From positions 1,178,001 through 1,242,000 of the forward strand of contig NZ_ARVU01000001.1 in assembly GCF_000384415.1 (NCBI RefSeq): a DNA stretch of 64,000 nt, written 5' to 3'. This DNA is from Cycloclasticus pugetii PS-1. GTDB lineage: Bacteria > Pseudomonadota > Gammaproteobacteria > Methylococcales > Cycloclasticaceae. Position numbers and translations under genes: made by a program. A model generated the notes under the pieces. It was given only the letters and a program-made list of their open reading frames with translations. It made no database searches and had not been told where the DNA came from. This document shows positions 47,275 to 55,606 of the stretch, piece by piece. Numbering within the stretch: the first letter of the stretch is position 1; every line of letters starts with the position of its first letter.

Positions 47275-47673
47275 ATGAGCACCAAAAATGAGCGATTTAG
47301 CGGCCCAGGCCCTGATCAAATCTACGATGATTTTTTAAAAAAAGGTGTTTTTTCCTTACCAAAATGTCAAGACTGCCAAGAATTTCATTTCTTCCCTCGA
47401 GTCGTTTGTCCTCATTGCGGTAGTTTTAACCTTGAATGGACAGCGGTCAGCGGAAAAGGTGAAGTTTATTCAACAACAACCGTTCGACGTAAGCCCGAAC
47501 GCGGCGGTAATTACAATGTATGTCACGTCACATTAGAAGAAGGCCCTCGCCTGATGAGCCGCGTTGAAGGTGTTGACCCATTAGATGTAAAAATTGGTGA
47601 TCAAGTCAGCGCCGTTATCAAAAATGATGAAGACAGTTCTTTTATTGTCTTCGTACCAACACAGGGAGTTTAA
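47275..47673 (+). CDS. DUF35 OB-fold/zinc-ribbon acyl-CoA-associated protein
   Basis: 132 residues. N-terminal zinc ribbon with C31-x2-C34 and C45-x2-C48 (CQDC, CPHC), then an OB fold (WTAVSGKGEVYSTTTVRR, LMSRVEGVD, IGDQVSAVI). DUF35 proteins are partners of thiolase-fold enzymes, including the steroid side-chain aldolase and archaeal acyltransferases. It is 3 bp before such a gene, so the two almost surely form a complex. GGAGTTAAT precedes the ATG. It is the first gene of the 47-51.7 kb operon. Confidence 0.9.
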   Translation: MSTKNERFSGPGPDQIYDDFLKKGVFSLPKCQDCQEFHFFPRVVCPHCGSFNLEWTAVSGKGEVYSTTTVRRKPERGGNYNVCHVTLEEGPRLMSRVEGVDPLDVKIGDQVSAVIKNDEDSSFIVFVPTQGV

Positions 47674-47676
47674 AAG

Positions 47677-48828
47677 ATGTCACATGAATTAAGAGGTTCA
47701 TCTGCGGTTGTTGGCGTTGGTTTGGCCGGTTGCGGCGAAGCTCATGGGAGAATGCCATTAGATATCCTAGCCGAGGCTACGCATAACGCGTTAGATGACG
47801 CTGGCTTAAAACTATCCGATGTAGACGGTATTTTCACCGGTTCGTCTTATCATTTTATGCCGGCATTGAGTACAGCAGAGTACTTAGGCATCAAACCGCG
47901 TTTTTCTGACAGCAGTATGGTGGGTGGTTCATCATTTGTAGCACATACCTTAAATGCTGCAATGGCCATTAAAACAGGCCAATGTGATGTTGCTTTAATT
48001 TGTTATGGCAGTAATCAGCGAACAGCCGGTGGAAAATTGGCCACCATGTCTGAACAACAAATTTATGAAGCACCTTATAAACCCCGTTATCCAATAAGCT
48101 CCTACGCACTCGCTGCGGCTCGTCATATGCATCAATACGGTACAACGCGTGAACAAATGGCTGATGTAGCTGTTGCAGCTCGTCAATGGGCGCAATTAAA
48201 CCCAGCCGCCTTCGCTCGCGATGAACTTACTCGCGACGATGTGCTTAATTCGCGCATGATTAGCGACCCTCTTTCCTTACTAGATTGCTGCTTAGTAACC
48301 GATGGTGGTGGTGCTGTTATTATGGTATCGAGTGAACGGGCAAAAGATTTTCCGAATAAACCCGTTTATGTATTAGGCACTGGTACCGCTCACTGGCATC
48401 GTCAAATCACTCAAATGCCGGACTTAACAACCACCGCTGCCGTAGACGCTGGAAAGCGTGCGTTTACAATGGCCGGTTTAACAAAAGACGATGTTGATGT
48501 TGTTGAGCTTTACGATGCATTTACTATTAACACTATCCTTTTCCTTGAAGACTTAGGTTTCTGCGCAAAAGGCGAAGGTGGCGCTTTTGTCGAAAATGGT
48601 AATATTGCACCCGGCGGTAGCCTACCAGTTAACACCAATGGTGGCGGTCTATCATGTGTCCACCCAGGTATGTACGGCATCTTCATTCTTATTGAAGCCA
48701 TTCAACAACTACGTGGTGGGTGTGGTGCACGACAAGTTGATAACCCAGAAGTTGCTCTGGTCAACGGCAATGGTGGAGTACTATCCAGTCAAGTAACAAC
48801 AATTCTAGGAACAGAGGCAGTTTTATAG
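47677..48828 (+). CDS. Thiolase-superfamily protein, probable CoA-thioester aldolase (Ltp2-like)
   Basis: 383 residues, thiolase fold (GLKLSDVDGIFTG, GGSSFVAHTLNAAMAI, VTDGGGAVIMVS, NTNGGGLSCVHPGMYG). The N-terminal thiolase Cys is absent: the equivalent loop reads SMVGGSS (80-86). The usual His/Asn of the HDAF/NEAF motif is Tyr: ELYDAFT with Y279, and a second Tyr, Y333, follows HPG. In the actinobacterial steroid side-chain aldolase Ltp2, two tyrosines at about these places are catalytic. It sits beside a DUF35 gene, the same partner. It probably breaks a beta-hydroxyacyl-CoA by retro-aldol reaction rather than thiolysis; substrate unknown. Confidence 0.78.
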   Translation: MSHELRGSSAVVGVGLAGCGEAHGRMPLDILAEATHNALDDAGLKLSDVDGIFTGSSYHFMPALSTAEYLGIKPRFSDSSMVGGSSFVAHTLNAAMAIKTGQCDVALICYGSNQRTAGGKLATMSEQQIYEAPYKPRYPISSYALAAARHMHQYGTTREQMADVAVAARQWAQLNPAAFARDELTRDDVLNSRMISDPLSLLDCCLVTDGGGAVIMVSSERAKDFPNKPVYVLGTGTAHWHRQITQMPDLTTTAAVDAGKRAFTMAGLTKDDVDVVELYDAFTINTILFLEDLGFCAKGEGGAFVENGNIAPGGSLPVNTNGGGLSCVHPGMYGIFILIEAIQQLRGGCGARQVDNPEVALVNGNGGVLSSQVTTILGTEAVL

Positions 48829-48829
48829 T

Positions 48830-50023
48830 ATGAGTAACCCTTCTTTAAACGGCATAAAAGTCGTTGATTTATCACGCGTTTTAGGTGGCCCCTTATGTAC
48901 TCAAATTTTAGGCGACCATGGCGCAGAAATTCTAAAAGTTGAACCTCCCGCAGGTGATGAAACACGCGGCTGGGGCCCTCCTTATCATGAACGTGGAAGT
49001 GCCTATTACGATGGGGTTAATCGTAATAAAAAAGGCATTGCCTTAGATATGCGTCAGCCTGAAGCACACCAAATTCTATTCCGCTTACTTGAAACAGCAG
49101 ATGTTCTTGTTGAAAATTTTAAGGTTGGCACACTCGAAAAATGGGGTATAGGCTTTACTGATGTATTACAAAAGAAATTTCCTCGCTTAATTCATTGCCG
49201 TGTAACTGGTTTTGGCAGTAATGGTCCCTACGCTGGTTTCCCTGGTTACGACGCCGTTGCTCAAGCCACGTCCGGCTTAATGAGCATTAACGGTGACGCT
49301 GATCGCCCACCTGTTCGAATTGGTGTGCCTATCGTTGACTTGACCACCGGCATGAATGCAGTTATTGCGATATTATTAGCCTTATATGAGCGAGAAACTT
49401 CTGGGCTAGGCCAATCAATAGAAGTCAGTTTATATGATACGGCGGTGAGCTTAATTCACCCGCATGCCGCCAACTGGTTTTTAGATGGTAAACCACAAAA
49501 ACGCCTCGGTAGCGCGCATCCAAACATCACACCTTATGACCTCTTCCCTACCGCTAATGGGATGTTGTTTCTAGGGATTGGTAATGATCGTCAGTTTGCT
49601 GGTTTATGTAAAGAATTAGGTCACCCTGAAATAGCACAAGATCCACGTTTTACGATTAATGCTAACCGCGCCAAAAATAAAGCTGAGTTGCGCGTTATTC
49701 TTGAAGATTTACTGGCTAACCGCGATGGCAAAGCGATGACCGCAGAATTAATGAGCAAAGGTATTCCTGCTGGCGCAGTACAAACGGTTGAAGATGCTTT
49801 GCAGCACCCGCAAACTAAAGCAAGAGAAATGGTCATAGAGTCGGGCGAGTACAGAGGCACAGGCATTCCTATAAAACTATCGCGAACTCCGGGGAAATTT
49901 AAATGCCGCCCTCCCCAATATGGTGAAAACAATACCGAAATATTAACGGATGCCGGCTACAGCCCAGAAGAAATAGAGCGCTTTAAAGAAATGCAAATAA
50001 CATTAGAAAAACCACGTAAATAA
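48830..50023 (+). CDS. CaiB/BaiF family type III CoA-transferase
   Basis: 397 residues. N-terminal GIKVVDLSRVLGGPLCTQILGDHGAEILKVEPP, DETRGWGPP, NRNKKGIALDM, and catalytic Asp D170 in PIVDLTTGMNA, followed by the GLGQSIEVSLYDTAVSL segment. These are complete for type III transferases, which move CoA between acids through a mixed anhydride. It starts 2 bp after the thiolase-fold gene, so is cotranscribed. The acid pair is unknown; a dicarboxylic or branched acid is plausible from the rest of the island. Confidence 0.92.
   Translation: MSNPSLNGIKVVDLSRVLGGPLCTQILGDHGAEILKVEPPAGDETRGWGPPYHERGSAYYDGVNRNKKGIALDMRQPEAHQILFRLLETADVLVENFKVGTLEKWGIGFTDVLQKKFPRLIHCRVTGFGSNGPYAGFPGYDAVAQATSGLMSINGDADRPPVRIGVPIVDLTTGMNAVIAILLALYERETSGLGQSIEVSLYDTAVSLIHPHAANWFLDGKPQKRLGSAHPNITPYDLFPTANGMLFLGIGNDRQFAGLCKELGHPEIAQDPRFTINANRAKNKAELRVILEDLLANRDGKAMTAELMSKGIPAGAVQTVEDALQHPQTKAREMVIESGEYRGTGIPIKLSRTPGKFKCRPPQYGENNTEILTDAGYSPEEIERFKEMQITLEKPRK
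49909..49916 (-). other. KOPS-like octamer GGGGAGGG
   Basis: Plus strand reads CCCTCCCC; the motif is on the minus strand, right of and pointing toward the dif-like site. Confidence 0.45.
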
Positions 50024-50050
50024 CTGATAAATAATTGTTTTTTATATAAA

Positions 50051-50512
50051 ATGAAACGCTTAGCTATTATTGCTCATGCACCCTCGCCGAATATAAAACG
50101 GATGATAAATGCCGTCTTAAAGGGTGCAAATAGTAATGAGGTAAACGGCGTCGAAGCTATTTTTATACCCGCGCTAGAAGCAAAGGCAGAAGATGTACTC
50201 AATGCAGATGCATTAATTTTAGCTACGCCAGAAAACTTAGGTTATATGAGTGGTGGCTTAAAGGATTTTTTTGATCGTAACTATTATCCGTGCATGGATA
50301 AAACAGAAGCCATGCCCTGTGCAGTCCTTATTCGTGCAGGCAATGATGGCACTGGCACAAAACGAGCGATTGAATCTATTTTAACCGGCCTACGATGGAA
50401 AATTGTTCAACAACCGCTTATTTGTCGTGGTGATTTTAAAGAAGAATTTATAGGCCAAGCCGAAGAGCTTGGCCTTTTTATGGCGGCTAGTTTAGATGCT
50501 GGAATTATCTAA
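50051..50512 (+). CDS. Flavodoxin-like/NAD(P)H-dependent FMN reductase family protein
   Basis: 153 residues. LAIIAHAPSPNIKRM at the N-terminus forms the FMN phosphate loop; ALILATPENLGYMSGGLKDFFDRNYYP is typical of the flavodoxin-fold reductases; a GTGTKRAIESILTGLRWK helix follows. It lies between the CoA-transferase and an acyl-CoA dehydrogenase in the same operon. It may carry electrons for a reductive step or be a quinone/FMN reductase. The specific role is not visible. Confidence 0.75.
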   Translation: MKRLAIIAHAPSPNIKRMINAVLKGANSNEVNGVEAIFIPALEAKAEDVLNADALILATPENLGYMSGGLKDFFDRNYYPCMDKTEAMPCAVLIRAGNDGTGTKRAIESILTGLRWKIVQQPLICRGDFKEEFIGQAEELGLFMAASLDAGII

Positions 50513-50551
50513 ACCAGATAACCCATTAACGACCTAGTAGGCAATCAAGTA

Positions 50552-51718
50552 ATGAATTTTTCCTATACTGAAGAACAGCAAGCCATTCAAAACTCTATTC
50601 AAAAGCTTTGCAAGCCTTTTGATGATGACTATTGGTTAAAGCGCGATCAGCAAGGTGGTTTTCCACATGACTTTTACCAAGCAATGGCAGACGGTGGCTG
50701 GATGGGAATTTGTATTCCTGAAGCTTATGGTGGTTCAGGTTTAGGTATTACCGAAGCTGCCATTATGGCGAGTACCATTGCTGAATCAGGAGCGGGTATG
50801 TCTGGCGCATCAGCCGTTCACATTAATATTTTTGGCTTAAACCCCGTTGTCGTGTTTGGTACCGAGGAGCAAAAAAATCGCATGCTACGACCCATGGCTG
50901 AAGGTCGCGAAAAGGCTTGTTTTGCTGTTACTGAACCGAACACCGGATTGAATACGACGCAGCTTAAAACCTTGGCTATCCGTAAAGACGACCGTTATAT
51001 TGTTAATGGGCAAAAAGTATGGATTTCCACTGCGCAAGTGGCTGATAAAATCTTATTATTAGCACGAACAACTCCTTTAGAAGACGTTAAAAAACCTACG
51101 CATGGTTTAAGCCTTTTTTATACCGACTTCGACCGTAATAAAATTAGCGTTCATGAAATTGAAAAAATGGGGCGCAAAGCGGTTGATTCAAATGAATTAT
51201 TTATTGATGGCCTAGAAATACCGCTTGAAGACCGTATTGGCGAAGAAGGAAAAGGCTTTGAATACATTCTTCATGGGATGAACCCTGAACGTATTTTAAT
51301 TGCAGGAGAAGCCATAGGCCTTGGAAGGGTTGCGCTAAAAAAAGCAACCGATTACGCTAAAGAACGTAATGTTTTTAATCGCCCCATTGGCCAAAACCAA
51401 GGCATACAACACCCATTAGCTGTGTGCTGGTCTGAGTTAGAAGCTGCTTGGCTGATGGCCATGTCGGCTGCTTGGCAATATGATAATAATCAACCCTGTG
51501 GTGCAGCGGCTAATGCAGCTAAATATTTGGCTGGAGAAGCAGGTTTTCATGCTTGTGAAACAGCAGTTATGACTCACGGTGGTTTTGGCTACGCAAAAGA
51601 ATATCACGTTGAACGCTATCTTCGTGAATCAATGATACCAAGAATTGCCCCTGTCAGTCCTCAGCTTGCCTTATGTTATATTGCAGAACGCGTATTAGGT
51701 TTAGCTAAATCGTATTAA
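50552..51718 (+). CDS. Acyl-CoA dehydrogenase (1)
   Basis: 388 residues. FSYTEEQQAIQNSIQKLCKPF, FAVTEPNTGLNTTQLKTLA (FAD-binding TEP), VNGQKVWISTAQVADKILLLART, GFEYILHGMNPERI, and the C-terminal MTHGGFGYAKEYHVERYLRES with the general-base region. All FAD and CoA contacts look intact. It oxidises an acyl-CoA to the 2-enoyl-CoA, with electrons passed to ETF. It closes the plus-strand operon of the island and converges on the citryl-CoA-lyase-like gene. Acyl specificity cannot be read from sequence. Confidence 0.92.
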   Translation: MNFSYTEEQQAIQNSIQKLCKPFDDDYWLKRDQQGGFPHDFYQAMADGGWMGICIPEAYGGSGLGITEAAIMASTIAESGAGMSGASAVHINIFGLNPVVVFGTEEQKNRMLRPMAEGREKACFAVTEPNTGLNTTQLKTLAIRKDDRYIVNGQKVWISTAQVADKILLLARTTPLEDVKKPTHGLSLFYTDFDRNKISVHEIEKMGRKAVDSNELFIDGLEIPLEDRIGEEGKGFEYILHGMNPERILIAGEAIGLGRVALKKATDYAKERNVFNRPIGQNQGIQHPLAVCWSELEAAWLMAMSAAWQYDNNQPCGAAANAAKYLAGEAGFHACETAVMTHGGFGYAKEYHVERYLRESMIPRIAPVSPQLALCYIAERVLGLAKSY

Positions 51719-51737
51719 CCATTATTAGGTAATCAAC

Positions 51738-52517
51738 CTAGTCATCTAATGTACGTTTGCCGGTATACGGCACTGTGTCTTCAATGTGCGAGTAAATAAA
51801 TGGTGCAATGGGGTGTTCCCTTTCTTCACTTATATGGCCTAGCAGACCAGCACTGCGAGTCACTACTGCTATACCACGCATCACGTCCCATGGCACACCA
51901 ATTTCTGATAACACGACCGCTATCGCACCGGTTGCATTAATGGTTAAGTGCTTGCCGTATACTTGATCAACCGTTTTAGATAGTGTAGTAACAATATCTA
52001 TATAATGCCCCTCTACACCTGCTTGACGAGCTATTTCAAAGAGTCGCGGCGTTCGCGGGTCATCTGGTTTGTGAAAGGGGTGACCAAACCCGGGGATTGC
52101 TTGGCGTGTTGCTTTGAAGCCGTTCACAATGCGTAAACAACTGGCCTCTAACCCTTCTTCTGCGGTGATAATATCTTGTAAATTCTTAGCCATGCCCTCC
52201 ATTGTGCCCACTAATCCACTACCAATTCCTTGTAAACCTGCCGATATAGCACCTTGAACCGATTCTGGGGCTGCCATTATTGTCAATCGAGTGGCTATCG
52301 CACTGGGCGTTAAGCCATGCTCCATTAAGGTGACCAAAACAGCATCGAAAATAGCTATTTCCCCCTTACTAGGCATGCGTTGCATCAAATGTAAAAAGAA
52401 CATTTCGGTAAAACTAACATGCCCCATCAACTCATTGACCAGATCTTTGTTTCGAACCAAAATCTGTTGCTCATTTGTGGTCGATATTTTCGTTTCAGGT
52501 GTTAAGTGCTTTGCCAT
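51738..52517 (-). CDS. Citryl-CoA lyase-like protein (citrate synthase superfamily)
   Basis: 259 residues, short against 370-430 for citrate synthase. Citrate-synthase-fold residues include H67 in LMEHGLTPS and H146 in GFGHPFHKPDDPRTPRL. The GHPxHKPxDPRT form belongs to the citryl-CoA lyase subfamily, which lacks the N-terminal domain. Such proteins cleave or make a tertiary-alcohol CoA ester (for example citryl-, methylcitryl- or citramalyl-like). It is the last gene of the minus operon after two MaoC halves. Substrate unknown. Confidence 0.78.
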   Translation of the reverse strand: MAKHLTPETKISTTNEQQILVRNKDLVNELMGHVSFTEMFFLHLMQRMPSKGEIAIFDAVLVTLMEHGLTPSAIATRLTIMAAPESVQGAISAGLQGIGSGLVGTMEGMAKNLQDIITAEEGLEASCLRIVNGFKATRQAIPGFGHPFHKPDDPRTPRLFEIARQAGVEGHYIDIVTTLSKTVDQVYGKHLTINATGAIAVVLSEIGVPWDVMRGIAVVTRSAGLLGHISEEREHPIAPFIYSHIEDTVPYTGKRTLDD

Positions 52518-52564
52518 ACATACCCCCTTTTTACCGCTAAATAGTTAATCGATTGCCTGTATCC

Positions 52565-52990
52565 TTATTTTGATATTTTGCTAATGACAAAGCCTTTTAA
52601 AACGGTTCTTTCACCACAGAAACATACCAGTTGGCATCGAGCATACACGCCATCTTCTCTTTTCTCTATCTGTTCAATATCACCTGATACGCACACAGTA
52701 TCACCGGGGTAAACGGGGCCTAAAAATGACACATTCAATTCACCACCATAAGCCCATCCTTGCCAGTTCCAAGCTGATAAAACTCGAGAAACAAATGCAA
52801 GTGTCAATAAACCATGAGCAATCGTCCGACCAAAAAAAGTGGTTTTCGCAAACTCAGGGTCAATATGTAAAGGATTGATATCGCCTGACGCGTCAGCATA
52901 AGCATCAATCATGCTTTGATCGACAGCTTGAGTCAATTCACCTATTGAAGCACCGACACAATACCCTTCATAAGATTTTAGTTCGCTCAT
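52565..52990 (-). CDS. MaoC-type (R)-enoyl-CoA hydratase, C-terminal half
   Basis: 141 residues of hotdog fold. The hydratase pair D37/H42 is in YADASGDINPLHIDPEFAKTT, followed by AHGLLTLAFVSRVL and GGELNVSFLGPVYPGDTV. It overlaps the upstream FAS1-like half by four bases. Such split halves act as a heteromer (as HadAB, ChsH1-ChsH2), with this one carrying catalysis. It hydrates the enoyl-CoA produced by the neighbouring dehydrogenases. Substrate is inferred from context only. Confidence 0.88.
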   Translation of the reverse strand: MSELKSYEGYCVGASIGELTQAVDQSMIDAYADASGDINPLHIDPEFAKTTFFGRTIAHGLLTLAFVSRVLSAWNWQGWAYGGELNVSFLGPVYPGDTVCVSGDIEQIEKREDGVYARCQLVCFCGERTVLKGFVISKISK

Positions 52991-53415
52991 GCCTCTTTCC
53001 CCCAGATCCGTGTAATCATCCCGCTGGTCACTAATTCTCCTTCTTGGTTGTGCGTTTGCGTTGTCATTTCAACGTAGTTACGCCCTTTCCTTTCATACAA
53101 CTTAAGAACTTTTGCCGAGGTATAGAGCGTTTCACCAATATAGGCAGGCCGATGAAATTTAAATTGTTGTTTTGCATGAATTCCGCCCGGTGGGCCTACG
53201 CGTGTACGTAGTGCTTCAATCACATATACCGCCGCCAACATGGGTGGTGCAATACGGCGCCCTTGTTGATCCTCTTCTCTTAGCTGAGGTGTTTCATCCT
53301 GTGTCGATTCAATGTATTTATCCACACGCTCCGCTGTCACCTCAAAAGATGGTACTGGGTCGAGAAAATCATCACCTTCAGACATACTGCTATACTTCAC
53401 ATAAGTGCTCATCAT
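52987..53415 (-). CDS. FAS1-like/MaoC-type dehydratase domain protein, N-terminal half
   Basis: 142 residues from the ATG at 53415 (a TTG one codon earlier is also in frame). EVTAERVDKYIESTQDETPQLRE, AAVYVIEALRTRVGPPGGIHAKQQFKFHRPAYIGETLYTSAKVLKLYERKGRNYVEMTT is the non-catalytic MaoC_dehydrat_N form. It is probably the substrate-tunnel subunit of a two-gene hydratase with the next gene. The two are translationally coupled by ATGA. No own catalytic Asp/His pair is evident. Confidence 0.82.
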   Translation of the reverse strand: MMSTYVKYSSMSEGDDFLDPVPSFEVTAERVDKYIESTQDETPQLREEDQQGRRIAPPMLAAVYVIEALRTRVGPPGGIHAKQQFKFHRPAYIGETLYTSAKVLKLYERKGRNYVEMTTQTHNQEGELVTSGMITRIWGKEA

Positions 53416-53426
53416 CAATTCTCTGT

Positions 53427-54443
53427 TTAATTTGTTTTGTATTGATAAACCAGGTCGCCACTACGTGTCACCTCACCTGTTCCAATTAAATAATTTAAAT
53501 GCGCCATCGCTTCACCCGTTGCCAACGATAAATTGAATAGACTTAATCGTTTGCCATAGAGCGTATGCAATACCTCCAACCCTGACCGAGCTTGTTGGCA
53601 AAATGCTAAAATTTGATCTAATGATTTACGATGCCCTTCTTTAAGCATTGTTGCACGTTCCTTAATGCCCTTAAAAATTCGACCGTGTGATGGCAATACC
53701 ACCGTATCGGCACCTAAGGTTGCCAAGGTGTCTAAACTGGATAAATAATCAGCCAGTGGATCTGCATCACTTTCATAGAAATTAACACTGACATTCGGCG
53801 AAATATTAGGCAATATTTGATCTCCGGAGACAAGAAGGTCTCGTTGCTTATTATGCAGACAAATATGCCCGGGGCTGTGGCCATTAAATTGTAATAAATG
53901 CCATTGCTCGCCATTAATCAACAGTGACTGCCCATCAACCAAACGCTGATATGAGGTAGGTGCCTCCGGAACACCGGTAACATAACCACCGACTTTATCT
54001 TGTAGCTGTTGAATGTCTTCTTGAGCTAAACCAAAACGCTCAAAATATTCCCTACGTCTAGCTTTTTGCTGCTTAGAATACTCTTGACACGCCATCTGGG
54101 TAGTCAAAAATTCAATTTGACTCATATGCACGGGCGCATTTGTTTTATGCGCTAACCATTGAGCCATGCCTACATGATCAGGGTGAAAATGAGTAATGAT
54201 TATTTTCTGAATCGGTTCATTATGACAAAAATCTACCAATACCTTATTCCATAGTAAAGTTGCCTCTTCACTATAAAACCCAGAATCAATAATCGTCCAG
54301 CCTTCCCCATCCCTCAACAACCAAAGGTTGATATGATCTAACGCATAGGGAATAGGCATTTTCAGTAAGAAAATGCCTTCTTCTACCTTCATTGGAAGAC
54401 CAAACTCCGGTTTGCTGGCTATCGGAAAGGTCAACATCCCCAT
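53427..54443 (-). CDS. MBL-fold metallo-hydrolase
   Basis: 338 residues. The metal-binding motif H85-x-H87-x-D89-H90 is in THFHPDHVGMAQWL, followed by HSPGHICLHN and a third histidine in LPSHGRIF. A C-terminal helical domain (about 265-338) is typical of the LACTB2/GloB-like subfamily. Substrate unknown; it could hydrolyse a thioester or lactone intermediate. It sits between acyl-CoA dehydrogenase 2 and the MaoC pair in one operon, with 11-15 bp gaps. Confidence 0.85.
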   Translation of the reverse strand: MGMLTFPIASKPEFGLPMKVEEGIFLLKMPIPYALDHINLWLLRDGEGWTIIDSGFYSEEATLLWNKVLVDFCHNEPIQKIIITHFHPDHVGMAQWLAHKTNAPVHMSQIEFLTTQMACQEYSKQQKARRREYFERFGLAQEDIQQLQDKVGGYVTGVPEAPTSYQRLVDGQSLLINGEQWHLLQFNGHSPGHICLHNKQRDLLVSGDQILPNISPNVSVNFYESDADPLADYLSSLDTLATLGADTVVLPSHGRIFKGIKERATMLKEGHRKSLDQILAFCQQARSGLEVLHTLYGKRLSLFNLSLATGEAMAHLNYLIGTGEVTRSGDLVYQYKTN

Positions 54444-54458
54444 ATATTAATACGTCCT

Positions 54459-55589
54459 TTAAGCCTGACTAAAACGCTGTAGATGATAATCACGGTCTCC
54501 AAACACTGCATTCATCATGGTTAAACGTTTTACATAATGTGCAACATCTAATTCATCGGTTACGCCGATACCACCGTGTAGTTGAGCGGCTTGCTCACCA
54601 ACAATTGATCGAGCGTCTCCCAAATAAACTTTAGCCGCAGAGACACTTTTTACACGTTCAGTCGTATCATCTTCTGACACCTTGATAGCGGCCAGATAGG
54701 ACAACGAACGCAGTTGTTCTTCGGTCATAAACATATCAACACAGCGGTGCTGAAGTACTTGAAAATTACCAATGGGCTGATCAAATTGTTTACGTGTTTT
54801 AAGGTATTCTACAGTTTTATCACGCAACTCAGTCACCACACCAACCCCTTCGGCACAAACTGCAGCTGTTGCAGCATCAATCACATATTCAATGTCGGAA
54901 AATGCACCATCTAAGTCACCAACAAGGGCGCTTTCATCTACCATGACATTATCAAATGTTAATTCAGAAGCACGTAGGCCATCGACTGTTTCATAATCAC
55001 GCGAGGTTAAGCCCTCTATATCTTTATCAACAATGAATAAAGAAATCCCTTCTGGCGTAAAATTATCACCACTGGTTCTAGCTGAAACGATTATTTTATC
55101 CGCCGTTTCTGCATTAAATACCACCGATTTTGCACCAGACAAACAGTATTGAGCTGCTTTTTTCTGTGCGCTAAATTCAACGTCAGTTAAGTTATAGCGT
55201 GATTGACGCTCGGCATAGGCAAATGCTAGTTTCATTTCCCCTGCAATAAGAGCAGGTAAAATGGCTTCTTTTTGTTCAGTATTTGCAGCTCGTTGAATCA
55301 ATAAACCACCCAATACAATAGAGGCTAAATACGGTTCAACAACAAGACCTTTACCAATCGCCTCCATTATTACAATCAAACCTGTTTGGCCAAAACCAAA
55401 ACCGCCAAACTCTTCATCAAATGGCACGCCCAATAAACCCATATCAGCAAAATTTTGCCAATTTTCTTCGCTGTAACCAATGCCTGTACGACTAAGTGAT
55501 TGGCGAGTCTCAAAGTCATATTCATTTTGCAAGAACTTATGTATCCCATCTTGCAACATGATCATTTCTTCAGTAAATTCTAAATTCAT
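54459..55589 (-). CDS. Acyl-CoA dehydrogenase (2), FadE28-like partner
   Basis: 376 residues. LEFTEEMIMLQDGIHKFLQNE at the N-terminus, GVPFDEEFGGFGFGQTGLIVIMEAIG, LAFAYAERQSRYNL in the place of the usual TEP loop, and a C-terminal LHGGIGVTDELDVAHYVKRL. The weaker FAD motif and paired arrangement with the next dehydrogenase (17 bp away) suggest one half of a heteromeric dehydrogenase like ChsE1-ChsE2 or Scd1AB. That is an inference from order, not from structure. Confidence 0.85.
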   Translation of the reverse strand: MNLEFTEEMIMLQDGIHKFLQNEYDFETRQSLSRTGIGYSEENWQNFADMGLLGVPFDEEFGGFGFGQTGLIVIMEAIGKGLVVEPYLASIVLGGLLIQRAANTEQKEAILPALIAGEMKLAFAYAERQSRYNLTDVEFSAQKKAAQYCLSGAKSVVFNAETADKIIVSARTSGDNFTPEGISLFIVDKDIEGLTSRDYETVDGLRASELTFDNVMVDESALVGDLDGAFSDIEYVIDAATAAVCAEGVGVVTELRDKTVEYLKTRKQFDQPIGNFQVLQHRCVDMFMTEEQLRSLSYLAAIKVSEDDTTERVKSVSAAKVYLGDARSIVGEQAAQLHGGIGVTDELDVAHYVKRLTMMNAVFGDRDYHLQRFSQA

Positions 55590-55606
55590 TTAACTACTCC
55601 TACTGC

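Noticed and set aside
53732-53914. Minus-strand frame inside the MBL gene
   Set aside because: A shadow frame of the metallo-hydrolase with no SD.
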